A stretch of DNA of 64,000 nucleotides, from assembly GCF_945859705.1 (NCBI RefSeq), contig NC_079136.1, forward strand, positions 116,433,028-116,497,027, given 5' to 3'. The DNA is from Episyrphus balteatus (Eukaryota; Arthropoda; Insecta; Diptera; Syrphidae). The translations under genes and the position numbers were made by a program. Of this stretch, positions 33,701-44,837 are shown piece after piece. Every line of letters begins with the position of its first letter. Positions within the stretch are counted from its first letter, which is position 1. The notes below the pieces were generated by a model. It did no database searches. It worked only from the letters and a program-made list of their open reading frames with translations, and was not told where the DNA came from.

Positions 33701-34271
33701 ACAGCCACAAGGATTTTGTTGGATTTAATCGAAATTACCTATATTGTATGAATGTATGTGTGGTGCACGTGTGTTGTGTTTATTTGTTATTTTTGATACA
33801 TTTGCTCAGATAATATATGTGGCAAATAGGAAAATCTCCATCACAAGTGGTATAAAAACTTTAAATATATTGAATAAAAGAAGTTTAACTATTGAACAAT
33901 TTATATTGAATTCTGACATTCACACAAGTCGTGAATTTATTCATATAGGTATGTGGAATTTACAAACATAAATACAAGAATTGAAAGCATTTTCATGACC
34001 AGATCGATAATGAATTTGAAGTGTTCATTGTGTTTCATGGAAGGAATTTCAGTTATTGAATTTCAGGAAAAATGTTTTTAATAACAGTAACAATTTCACA
34101 TAAAATTATTATGAAATTCAATTGAAAATCAACTTGATTTTTTCTTTGAAAAGTATTCAATATCGTAACGTTACTAGCTATTACTCAATCCATTTATTCA
34201 ATCGTTTACACGTGTTCCTTTTTGATAAATTTAATTAATAGCTAAATTGACTTGATTAAATAATTTGAATA
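30706..34271. other. Largely unique non-coding stretch
   Basis: No gene was found. The first 40 bp contain the dispersed TTCATCGATTTATAAGAC motif. The rest is unique-looking with poly-A runs (31456-31473, 31768-31788), an 18-base C run at 32706-32723, GT runs near 33418-33440, and about ten AAGGAC/GTCCTT hexamers between 31.09 and 33.21 kb. ORFs are short, overlap on both strands and show no domain. Confidence 0.5.
32706..32723 (+). repeat. Poly-C tract, 18 bases
   Basis: Eighteen consecutive C on the + strand in a strongly AT-rich setting. The length should be treated with caution because homopolymers of this size are prone to sequencing error. Confidence 0.85.
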
Positions 34272-35007
34272 TCTATTTTATATATTAAAGTTTGGTTTTG
34301 TGTACGTGCGCTAACCGGCCACACCGGCTGACTTATTTTCTTGATTTTTTTTTTTAGAAGGAGAAGGTTTAAGGCAAAAAAATTAAGATTATATAGGGTA
34401 AATAGGGGTAACACGACATTGAAAAAAGATGCTATTTTCTAAACAGTAAGTCGTAAAGAGTTGACTTTTTTTTTAAATGATAGACAAATTTATTCAATAG
34501 TTAAAAAAGGTATTGAAAAAATTCAAAACAATTTAAAAACCAAGTTGTGAAGGTTTTTTTTGCAGTCATAGACCTTCAACAAAAGACTAATTAGAGGTAC
34601 GCAAAATTTTGCACAGAAATTTGAGTTACACCATGAGAAAGATATTAAAGAAAAATTAGGGGTTTAAAACAGATTTTTTTCATAGGCCCTGTATTTTGAA
34701 ATACAAATTTTTGAAAAACAACCTATTTTTTAGGGACATTTTTGAGTAGTCTTTTATTTTTTTGGAATTTTTAAAAGTCTGCAAAAAATCTCAAACTTAT
34801 AGGAAATATAGGTTTTAATCATGAGCATGCAAGAGTATTTTGCATAGGCCACTTTTGCTAAAAGTTTAAAAGTTAACAATTTTAAACTCATTTTATGAAC
34901 TTTTCAAGTTTTGATCCTCTTTTTCATTTGAAAATTAACTAATTACAGAGTCGAAAATTAGAAATAAGTACAAGAAATGGCGGAACGTGTTCCGCCGGGT
35001 CAGCTAG
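34272..35007 (+). mobile_element. Non-autonomous Helitron, 736 bp, both ends present
   Basis: The 3' end is diagnostic: a perfect hairpin GGCGGAACGTGTTCCGCC at 34979-34996, then GGGTCAG, then CTAG at 35004-35007. The 5' end is TCTATTTTATATATTAAAG at 34272. The element lies between A (34271) and T (35008) with no target duplication, exactly the Helitron rule (5'-TC, 3' hairpin plus CTRR, insertion into AT). It encodes no Rep/helicase, so it relies on other copies. Its interior resembles, inverted, the repeats at 16160-16700 and 50165-50700. Confidence 0.8.
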
Positions 35008-35199
35008 TATTTTTATATAGCTTCCTTCCCTAGAATCACTTATACACCTACGCTTTTATTCTGCTTGACAATAATTTCTAAAAATTTACTTTTCTGGATA
35101 GAGTCAATAATTGATGCATACGTACCTAATACTAGTATTAGCTCGGTGAATCCAGATTTATGCTACCCTTAAAAAGTTTGTACAGGATGTTTGAAAAAT

Positions 35200-36605
35200 C
35201 ATCTAAAACGCTTAAATTAAGAGATAGACGTACAAAACCAATTTCAATCGTTTGTATACTTCGAGTTTTTTATACATACCGAAAATCATTAGGAAATATT
35301 AAAAAAAAAAAAAATTTGCAACTTTCATACATAATAGGTACCTATACATTTTTCTGAAATCCCCAAAAATTATTTCTTTTTTTTTTCAAAAATTCAAACT
35401 TGAAAAATAAATACAAACCAAAAATCATCATTTCTCCACTTACGTTTAAAAGATATTCAAAAAACAAAAAAATTTGTTCAGAAAAATTGAAAATTACTTT
35501 TTTTTCAAATACCTTTTTTGAACTTCTGTCTTCTTTCCACCTTGAGTCCTTAACAACCTACGTCTAGGACGTATTAAAAAAACTAGTTTGCACTGAAAAA
35601 TTTAAAATCCTCTAAGCTTTATTTTTCAAAAAATACCGTTTGTCTACCTCGAGTTCTTTACATACACCAAAAATCGTCGTTTTTCAACCCTATGTTTAAG
35701 ACCAATAAAAAAAAACAAAATTTTCACTTAAAAATTCAAAGACCCCAAAAATCTCTAATTTTTTTCTTATTTTTTCAAAAATTAAAACACAGTCAGTTGT
35801 ACACATCGAGTTCTTTACATATAGCAAGCAAAAATTGTCGTCTATCCACCCTACGTTTAGGACATCTTCAAAAAAAACTAACTTTGGACTGAAAAATTCA
35901 AACCCCCTTCAAATTCACAAAACTTAGATTTTTTTTCAAAGTTTCAAACTTCTGTCGTTTGCTACGTAGAGAAGGTATAAAAAAAAAAAAAATTTGCACT
36001 AAAAATTCAAAGTCAGTTAAAATCGCCAAAATTATTTTTTTTTTTCAGAAATTCAAAATTCTGTCATTTTTGCACTTCGAGTATTTTAAATATGTATATA
36101 ATATTACAAAAATCCTCGTTCATCCATACTAAGCCTGTTCATTTGAGCTAGAAACATGAGTTGTGAAGTTTAGGACATTATTAAAAAAAAAAAACAAAAT
36201 TATTCAAAATTTCCTAAAATACCAAGATTTGTTTTTTTTTTCAAAAATTCAAACCCCTGTCGTTTGTCCCCCTCTTAAACTCCTTACATATACCAAAAAT
36301 TGTTGTTTTTTCACCCTTCGTTTGATACAAATTGAAAAAACGAAATTTGCACTGAAGAATTCAAGGTTCCCTAAAATCCCCAAAATTTCTTTATTTTTAA
36401 AAAAATTCAAACTTCTGCCATTTGTCCACCTCAACTTCCTAACATAAACTTAAAATCGTCGCTTTAGAAAATACGCTTAGAAAATATTAAAAAAAAAAAA
36501 AAAAAATTTGGACCGATAAATTCAAAGTCCTCTAAGATCCAAAAATTTACCTTTTTTTCAAAAATTCAAACTTTTATTGTTTGTCCGTCTTGAGTTCTTA
36601 ACATA
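35200..36605 (+). repeat. Decayed tandem array, period about 160 bp, left block
   Basis: A diverged unit repeats about eight to nine times. Each unit carries TTCAAACTTCTGTCGTTTGT, CACCTCGAGTTCTTTACATA, ATCGTCGTTT, CCACCCTACGTTTAGGAC, then A-rich sequence and ACTGAAAAATTCAAA, and ends near CCCCAAAA. The start of the CTTCTGTC block falls near 35525, 35640, 35790, 35945, 36058, 36250, 36410 and 36570, so spacing varies from about 110 to 190 with a mode near 160. Short frames here are repeat-derived. Confidence 0.7.
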
Positions 36606-37135
36606 TCGTCAGCGTAAAGCAAAATTGTTCTAAGTCACTTAAAGTAAATCTTACAGGGGACGATTTTTAAGTTTCAAATTGGTTTAAAGCGACATTTTTC
36701 TGCTCGTTTGTTATTCAAGTTATGTTTTTTTTATAAAGTTTGTTCTTTTCTCTTGAATAAACCATACAAGTTTACCTCATTAGTAGGTGCATAGCTACTA
36801 TTTTTAAATATATTTTTTAAAACTAAAAACCCAAAATTGGAAATAGAACAATTCCTATACAAGTGCGCACTTTCCTTAAACAAAAAGTGGACTTAGAACA
36901 AAATATGATGGTACTTAGAACAATAATGAATACTCAGGTCTCATTTTCAGAAAGCTACTTACCTGTTTTTATTGTTCTATGTCCAATTCAATTATATTAT
37001 CTGCTCAAGAAATTTTTTTTTAGACAAAAACGCTTTTCAAATTCAGAAAGAGCATCTTCAAATTATTAAAACTGCATCATTATATCATTTTTTGTAAAAA
37101 GTGGTAAGACGATATACCAAAAATCAATGTTTACT
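36606..37135. mobile_element. Insertion interrupting the tandem array, unclassified
   Basis: The array pattern stops at about 36605 and resumes at about 37136. The 530 bp between contain AAATTGTTCTAAGTCACTT near 36622 and, inverted, ATTGTTCTAAGTACC near 36909-36923. This suggests an inserted element, but I cannot define its ends or class. Confidence 0.4.
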
Positions 37136-37440
37136 ACTTTAAGGACAAATTAAATAAAACAAAAAAAAAAAAAAATTAGCACTGAAGAATTCAAAGAACC
37201 CTAAAATCCCCAAAATTTTCTTATTTAAACAAAAAATTAAACTTCTGTCAAGTTCCTAACATAAACTTAAAACCGTCGTTTATCCACCTTACGTTTAGAA
37301 GATATATATAAAAAAAAAACAAGTTTGGACCGAAAAATTCAAAGTCCTCAAAAGCTATCTGAAATCTCCAGAAATTCCTGTTTTTTTTTAATTCAAACTT
37401 CTGCCGTTTGTCTTCAAATAAACAACCCCCCCCTCCCATA
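37136..37440 (+). repeat. Decayed tandem array, right block
   Basis: Two more units of the array follow the interruption, with AAACTTCTGTC near 37230 and TTCAAACTTCTGCCGTTTGT near 37391, about 160 bp apart, each preceded by CACTGAAGAATTCAAAG-like or GACCGAAAAATTCAAAGTCC-like sequence. Confidence 0.65.
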
Positions 37441-40086
37441 ACAAAAAATGATTGTATTGAACACCTCTACAAAAAACCGTTATCAATACGTTACGCTTAA
37501 AAAAATCTAATCCGATTTTGGTAAAAACGGACGGACCGAGAACAAAACCTCATTTTAAGTTTTTGTCGTCATTTTATGTCAACCTTAAACTTGTCCAGGA
37601 TCACTGTGTTAGTTAAGATTTTAAATTGTAAAGAAAATAATATCAAGTACAAGTAAATTAATAAGAGCCTATGCATTTTAAGATTTTTTAACCATTTTGT
37701 TTCTATAAAATCACTTTTAAGAAGCTTAGGTATACTAGAAATTATCAATTAAAATCTAATCTTTTTTTTTTGTTAAGTTTAATCTTAATCCTTACAAATT
37801 GCAGCTATAAACTTCGAAAATCCTTCATCTACTTGCTTATTTGCAAAACTATTTATTAAACTCCTTAAACCAAAACTACTAATAACAGAAAAAGAAAAAT
37901 ACTTAAAAGTCGCACTATAAGTCAAACATAAATGCCCTCTCCTTCTCCATTTCTCAGTTTGTTTTATTCAATAGACCTTTATACAAAAATATATATATAA
38001 ACCTTTTGAAAAGATTTAATCTCAAAGTGGTCACTTTTCATGTTTCTGTTTTTTTTTTTTTTCATTTCAAAATAAATATAGAAACCTGAATCAGATTTCT
38101 TCCTTTCAAAATGGTATTCATTGTCCAGGATATAAAAGCAGAAAACTCAGAAATAACAATTCTCAAAAACATTTACCTGCAACAAAAAAAAAAAAAAAAA
38201 ACTAAAAAAAGAAATACAGTTCTACCACTTAGGTTACCCTACTTAAACACTGGGTGTTTTGGTTGTGCAATACCTTACCTATACCTGCCCTACTCAGATT
38301 CTTCATCCTGACAAAAAAAAAAAAAGAAATTCAAATCCAAAGCAAACTAACATTTCTTTGGTAAATAGCTGGATATGTGTATGCCTCTCATTCTCCTTTG
38401 AAATCAGTTGTTTTTTTTTTTGCTTTATTTTGTGGTATATCCTGTTTTTTTTTTTGCAAGTTGATTTTTGCATGTTGTCCTTTCCATCAGAAAAAAAAGC
38501 CACTCTTCTACTGTCAGAGAGCAAGGTACCACCAAAGAACAACAACAGCAGCACGAACAACACAACACAGGACAGGAATATAACTGAGGCAGCCATTTAG
38601 AAATGAGCATCGTAACATTAAGTCAGCCCAGTCAGTCAGTCAGATTCAGATTCAGAGATCCTGGTTTACCTTCATCATCATCAACTTCATTATCATCATC
38701 AGCTACAGCAACAGAAAAAGCAGTGTATTGTTGGGAAATGTTTTTGTAACGAATTTCCTTTCTGCCAGGATACTCTTAGCACATCATTAGAATCACATGT
38801 TGCTCTCTCTTGTAGGTGTGTATACTCTCTCTTGCTCCTGATCTGATCCTGCCATATAAAGGAGTAGCTTCAGCTCCTGGTTGTTGTTCAATGGATGGAT
38901 AAAGGATATAAATGTACATGAAAGAAAAAAAAGGAAAATGCAGCCTTCATTTCGGTGTGATTCACTGTTGGCTGTTGTATAGCTAGCTGTTGCATAAGGG
39001 ATTACTCTTGTTGTCGGTTCAGCCTCTCGAATCGAGGTATTCTTTTGTGGGAACTAGCTATAGCTCCCACTGCACTATTAACCACAAAGTGAATGCTTCC
39101 ATGACCTGGGAGAAGTTTTTTTTTATTTTTCTGTTGTCTACCTATGTTTTTTCTGTCTGTTGTTGTTGTTGGATGCCTATTTTGTTGTCAGGTCAGCGGG
39201 TAAAAGATGTCATTCGAATAAAAATACAACATTATCGAGTCGAGTCCTGCGGTGTTTGTGTTTACTTCTCATCTCATTCTCTCTCTCTCTCTCTCTCTTT
39301 TTCTCTCTTCGTCAACCCCAATGGGGCCTCTTTTGTTAATATTTAAAAGTGGTTTTCCAATATGTTGGATGCGGTTTTGTAATCAGTGAAATTGGTTTGT
39401 ATATAGTTTGTGTTGCTCGCTTCAGTTTGCTTTTAGTTCGCATCAGTTCCGAAAGTCATCAAGTGAGAGTGAGCGAGAAGTAAAAAAAAAAAAAAAATTA
39501 TAAAAAATTGAAAGAGAATGAAAATCATTCAACAATGATATCCCTTCCTTTTTGAAACAAAACACTCCACCATCATCATCATCATGAAGAAGGATAGAAT
39601 TGCTGGCTGTGGTAAATTGTAATATCAAGTTTAATAGGCATTTTACCTCTTGGATGAATGGGAGTAACAGGTGCTGAACTTTGACAATTGTATTGAGAAG
39701 AGAAAAAAAGGAGCTGTATATTTTTTGTTTTTTAATTTGTTATGTGGTTTGGTGGTTTGAATGGAAAAATATGGGACTACGGGGTGTATGAGTGTTTTTT
39801 TTTTTTAATTTTTCATAGAATTTGATATACTATCGAGAAATGTTATCAGTTTATGAATGCATTAATGATATTCATCGCATGGTGTACATATTTTATGGTT
39901 TGTGACATACTTTCTAAATTTTTTAAGCCAAAATGTTATGAGTTCCAATAACGTTTCTATTCCATCTACACGTTGCGAACAAAAATAAAAATAAATGGAA
40001 AAAAACTCCTGATCAATCCAAAAATTGAAAAAAAAGCTATGCAAGAAAATACTGATTTTAATTGTGTTGAAACTAGTACCAACAAC
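37441..40086. other. Non-coding DNA, partly unique
   Basis: No gene was found. The part at 38.2-39.7 kb is unique-looking, with CAT/ATC runs (38670-38702, 39570-39584), a (TC)n run at about 39278-39299 and GT-rich triplets. ORFs in 38.26-38.61 kb overlap in five frames over the same low-complexity sequence and are not credible genes. A minus-strand match to an acceptor/donor fusion (poly-Y, GTTGCAG|GTAAAT, near 38170-38180) is noted among the rejected items. Confidence 0.5.
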
Positions 40087-40165
40087 TACTAGCTTCCATG
40101 GTGCAATGGCTAGTGCGGTGAACTATCAGCCCAGAAATCTGGGTTTAAATCAAACATCTTCTACA
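40087..40165 (+). pseudogene. tRNA-like sequence, probably a SINE head
   Basis: TCCATGGTGCAATGGCTAG at about 40095 resembles the A box of a polymerase III promoter (TGGYGCARTGG), and GGGTTTAAATC at about 40140 resembles the B box. The roughly 35-bp spacing is tRNA-like. A short hairpin CCCAGA-AA-TCTGGG sits just before the B box. The T stem cannot form with the downstream bases and the D stem is mostly wobble pairs, so it is not a working tRNA. Confidence 0.4.
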
Positions 40166-40185
40166 TAGCAGATATTTTTACTTGC

Positions 40186-40345
40186 GAGATAGGTAGCTAC
40201 TAGTTAGGGCAAGTTTTAAATTTGTAAAAAAATTAGATTCGAAAAATTAATGAAGCCAACATTATCTGATGATTATGTATTAGAAAAAAGTGAGTCTCGA
40301 AAACCTGTCTGTATCGAGCTACAGGCCAAACCACCACCGGTAAAC
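40186..40345 (-). mobile_element. Helentron-like 3' end fragment
   Basis: On the minus strand this reads TGTAGCTCGATACAGACAGG, then AGACTCACTTTTTTC, then ATCATCAGATAATGTTG. It closes with a hairpin, ACTTGC at 40214-40209 and GCAAGT at 40195-40190, followed by AAAA. This is the same order as the last 200 bp of the copy at 29481-30484, with a much shortened GACA run. Confidence 0.6.
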
Positions 40346-43300
40346 ATTTGGTATTTAGAGTTTTTGGTGATTCCCCAAAAGTAAAATTGAAATTTTTGAA
40401 GAAAATCAATAGGTACTAAAGGTTCTTGCTAGAAACGAAAATCGAAAAAAAACGAAGACAGATTTAAAGCGTTTAATTTGAATAAAAAAATATCTAGACT
40501 TTCACATAAGGTTCTACTTCTGAACCGTTATGAACCGTACTTATTATAGAACTAGTTTTTTTTTTAATTTCTGACTCTTTCGAAAACGGTTCAAGCGTTT
40601 TCAGTAAAAAAAAAAATTGTTCGAAAAAAAATTACAGAATTCTAGATTTCACAGAATGACAAAAACGATATGAATATAACAAGGATTATGGTCTACAACT
40701 TTCCCAACAAATCAAGCTTAAACCCAAACATAAAAGACCTGTCGAAATGAGTTCAGGATAAAAAATACACTACATAAAACATACATAATTATACATAATT
40801 GCAAAGTGACACTAGCAACCAACCATCATTCGGTTAAGGAGAACCATCAATCTATTCAAAACACGAAGTCACAAATATTTGTTCATAGGATTTTCAGGAG
40901 GTTAGCTATGAAAAAGGTCAGGTACTGTTAAATTTTTGAGCAAGAAGCAAAAAAATATCGCTGAAACCTAGCACACAAGTGTTACAGATTTTTATATTAA
41001 GTTCACAATTTTTCAAAACTTTTTAACTTGCATTATTTAAGAGCGGTAATATTCTCTCTTTAAATTCAAATTTTAATTGTTTTTTTATTTAGTTTTTCGA
41101 AAGTACTTTGCGGAATGTTTTTATTTTATTTTTATTTTTTATTTAAGAAAATTCCAAAGTTTAAAAATTATTAGTCAATAATTATACTTAATTTATTAAA
41201 TGTAACAAAAAATATTTTCTGTAAGGTTAAAAATTTTTGTAATAGTGTACAAAAATTTTAATATCAAGTTTAAGTTTAAGTTTATAGGAGGAAATGACCA
41301 AACCAATGCAAACCAAATTCAACCTTTACTAGGTTTTAAACTTAAAATAAAAAGTCAAAGGTTTTTCAGCAACTAATTTTGGCCTGTTTTCTAAAACGTT
41401 TTTTTGAGAAGCCCAAAAAGACGTTTTATATAGAATTCATGCCTGGAGAACTACCAGACCGGTCAAATTTTCAAAAAATTGCCCTGACAAATAATTTGAA
41501 ACTTGAATTTTGCAAAAATATAGAATTATCAAGCCTCAAAAACACTCCTCCACCGTTCTTTTTTGTTATGGTCCAACACTATGGTGTTTTCCACTGTGCA
41601 AAAAGAACTTTATTCTTTCCGTAAGCATATTTTTTTCAAATCCTTCAAATCCTTTTAAGGAATTTCAAACTAAAGAAAGAAAGTTAGGAAATTAAGACTC
41701 GTCAAACCGTTAATTGCTCCAATCAGTTGCATTGGATTGCCAATCGATTTATTTATTATGCTACTATACCTTATTAGAATTATTAATTAGTCCAAGTTCC
41801 ACAAATAGAAATTTTGAAAGGCTTCACAAACTATCAACGCCAAAAAAAGTAAATTTTTCGGTGTTCTTTGCTTGCTCGGAAAATTTAGGACATTCTGAAA
41901 AAAAAAAAAAAACTGATAACAAAATTTTAAAATACGGTTTAAGATCGTAGAACAAAAACTTTCATTTACATTAAGAAAAAAAATTACTTTCTGAAAGCTA
42001 ATATCTTCTAAACAATGGCAGCTATGAAAAAGTACATCTTAATCTTTTTTATGGAAAACATCATGAACTGTGAAATAAATTTAAAATATTTTTCAAAAAC
42101 TCCATTTTAAAAGAGTTAAGTATAAAAAACTGATATTTTTGATATTTGTCCAAATACCTAAAAACATTTTTTTTTTTTAATTACAGCTCTGGAGGGATAA
42201 AAACTTAATTGAAATATGTAAACAAAAAACACATAATCTACACATGCTATGAAAATTTGTTTAGATAACACTGACCATTTGACGAAAATAGACAAAAAAC
42301 GATATTTCTATATACCTATACCACTCTTTTGAGCGCACTACCTTTAAAACGATAAGTGTTACTAAAGCATATCTTACGCTATGTTGTGGAAAGCGTTATA
42401 GTATATGATACGAGTTAAAAATATATGCCAAAAAACTTATATTTTAGAAGCTATGTACATAATTTTTGAATTTTGATCAAATCAAAAATTTTTTTTTCTT
42501 TTTGAAAGACTACTTTACCAAAAAAAAAAAAAATTAGTAATATAAAGGAGCCCATTATCTACCAGTTTTTCAAAGACAACTTTTTGATAGGACTCATAAG
42601 AGTAATAGGCAAAAAATTTCGATATTTTCGACATTTGACAAGTTTTAAAACCACGATATCTTCTAAACTATATCTCGTAGAAAAAAAAGTGTCATAACAT
42701 TTTGTTTAGGGAATTACAAAACCTACAAGTCATCCATATACTTCTTTTTGATAGCTTCTCCCGTTTCAATGTTATATATGAAAAACCTAAATTTTTGACA
42801 TTAAAACTTGAATAACTTTTTATGCGCACATGGGACTTTTGACAATTTACTTTAATCGACATTTAAGTGCTCTATACCAAGATTTTAACTAATATGAAAT
42901 AGAGAATGATAAAAAATTTTCTATCATTAAAACAATTTTACTTACAGAACAGAAAAAATATGTAGAAAAGTTTGATTCAATCAACTTAAATCTATAATCC
43001 CAACTAAAGTAATGATAACTCTCCAAGTACATACTAAACAAGAAGTGAAAATCATTTTCTCTTTTATTTATATGTATCTAACTCATAAATCATAAAAAAT
43101 GAACAAAAAGAAAAAAATGCTACACAATAAACCTTGAGCAAAATGGGCTTGAAGTTTCTTTTATAATCTCTATACTCTATATACTGGGTGCCATTATGTA
43201 TATGGTAACACTTCTCCTCATAGTTTATTAATGGAAAAGTACCTGTTAGGCAATTTATTTCAATAACCATAATTTCATTTCAAATGACTACACTCAAAAG

Positions 43301-44689
43301 AAATAAAAAATAAGAAAAAAACCCTAACATTTTCCCCCTCCTCCTTTTTCAAAACAAAAAGAAATGTGTTGAAAGAGATAAATGTATGTTATCCACCAAA
43401 CTTGCTGCTGCTAAAAAAAAAAACGAGGAAACTTTTCCTTCAAAAACTTAAAACTTTATTCTTTTCAAAAAATATTGCTATGCATTGCGTGAACCGTTGA
43501 ACTTTTCAAAAAGTTATATACGATGATTTATAACCTTTGTTCAAAAAAAAAATGGAAAAACTCTTTTCACACTAATCCAGCACCAATTCCACACATACCA
43601 CCTTTTTGCCATATAAGTCCGTTTTTATGTATTATGATATCACAAGAGATATTATCAAAAAAAAAAAAAGGAACAAAAGAACATGTGTGTGAATTTGTTT
43701 AGAGAGTTCCTTTTTATTCTCCACCTTCTCAACTGACATTAAAATAACACAAAAAAAAAAACGAAAAGACCTTTCAACATAACTTTTTTTTTTTTTTGTT
43801 TTGGCCACAATAAACCTTCAAAAGTAGAAAGAAAGTAAAAAAAAAAAAAAAATCCTACTTATACCACATGTCCTGTTTTCTGACACAACAAAAGGTGAAG
43901 ACGAGGCAGCGAAAATGTGTGTATTTTATATTTCTCATACCTTAACCCAATCATCATTCGCATCTTGTGTGTGCAGTGTGTATAGCACAGCTCTCCCTGA
44001 GTGCTATCATCTCTGGAATACAAATCAAACAAACTTTTCTCCTTGTTAACTCTTGGTGAAGAAGGTTCACCAAGATGACAAGCATATGCCATGCACACAT
44101 ATACATTTATATTTTCACTCCTCGACAAGGACGACCTTGATGTTATACAAAGTTTTGTCTTGAAGTGCGTAGAGAATATATATATCTACCATCAGGACTA
44201 TATCTCTTAGTCTCAAAAAGCAAACGTAGTAAAAGATACAATTTCTAACATCTTATAGCCTTTTGCCTAAAAGAGAGCCATAATTTACCTCAACAGCAAT
44301 ACTTCCTTCTCAATATTACACACACTTTTTTTACACTTTTTTTTTTCTGTTTGCAAGGAGTATGTTCAAAGTTAAGTCCTTCATTGACAACACTATATCG
44401 ACTAGCGTCAAATAGAGCTTCCCTAACCAAGTTACAGAGTCGACAGAGTGCCATTGAATTGAATAAAAAATTGAGTTTCATGCTTGCTTCTACTCATACT
44501 TTTCCTGGATATAAAGTCGCACAACACATTGCGGGAATTGTAATAGAAAATAGGGAGCCAAACTCAACACCAAAAAATATTGCCTTTTGCGGAAAAGGAA
44601 ATGGAAATTCAATGATATTTTTTTTTTTTTGTGGCTAAGATATGAGGTATTTTAAACAGGGATGTTATAGGTTATAGAAACGATTTTTA
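40346..44689. other. AT-rich non-coding DNA, probably old repeats
   Basis: No gene was recognised. From 40.4 to 43.0 kb the sequence has the texture of decayed transposon bodies (long A/T runs, no AAGGAC hexamers that I noticed). From 43.3 to 44.3 kb it looks unique. A minus-strand frame at 44290-44481 reads MALCRLCNLVREALF and a plus-strand frame overlaps it at 44351-44638; neither matches a family I can name. Confidence 0.4.
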
Positions 44690-44699
44690 TATATAAAAA

Positions 44700-44837
44700 T
44701 ATTAATGGGTTTGGTATTTAAACAAAATTTGGTGTGCCGCAGGGTTCGGTTCTGTGTCCAACTCTCTTCCTTAATTTATCAATTATCTGATCTTTTCTTC
44801 TAATCGACTAAGTTGTTTTGCTGATGAAAGCACATTA
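44700..44837 (+). pseudogene. Dead fragment of a second LINE reverse transcriptase
   Basis: GGTGTGCCGCAGGGTTCGGT at 44731 encodes GVPQGSVLCPTLFLNL, the RT block before the catalytic box, and 44811-44837 encodes SCFADESTL, equivalent to the FADD box with its second Asp changed to Glu. The two blocks are in different frames and a TGA lies between them. Spacing is right for a LINE RT. The block sequences differ from the LINE at 7.3-10.9 kb (SHLGP, FADDMKI), so this is another family. Confidence 0.6.

Noticed and set aside
36950..36990. ACAG|GTAAGT on the minus strand
   Set aside because: The donor half is perfect but the upstream tract is purine-rich, so it is not a plausible acceptor.
35200..37440. 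CRISPR-like regularly spaced repeats
   Set aside because: The repeats are long, diverged and head-to-tail without unique spacers, in a eukaryotic setting; this is a decayed satellite.
38160..38185. Minus-strand acceptor/donor fusion (poly-Y, TTGCAG, GTAAAT)
   Set aside because: It arises from a long homopolymer and has a weak donor. It is a reminder that such motifs occur by chance here and that strand assignment from the other candidates is not secure.
44290..44638. Overlapping ORFs with CRLC on the minus strand and a protein-looking plus frame
   Set aside because: CRLC recalls ZAD zinc-finger starts, but the second Cys pair and spacing are missing, and the plus-strand frame matches nothing I can name. 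Too weak to call.
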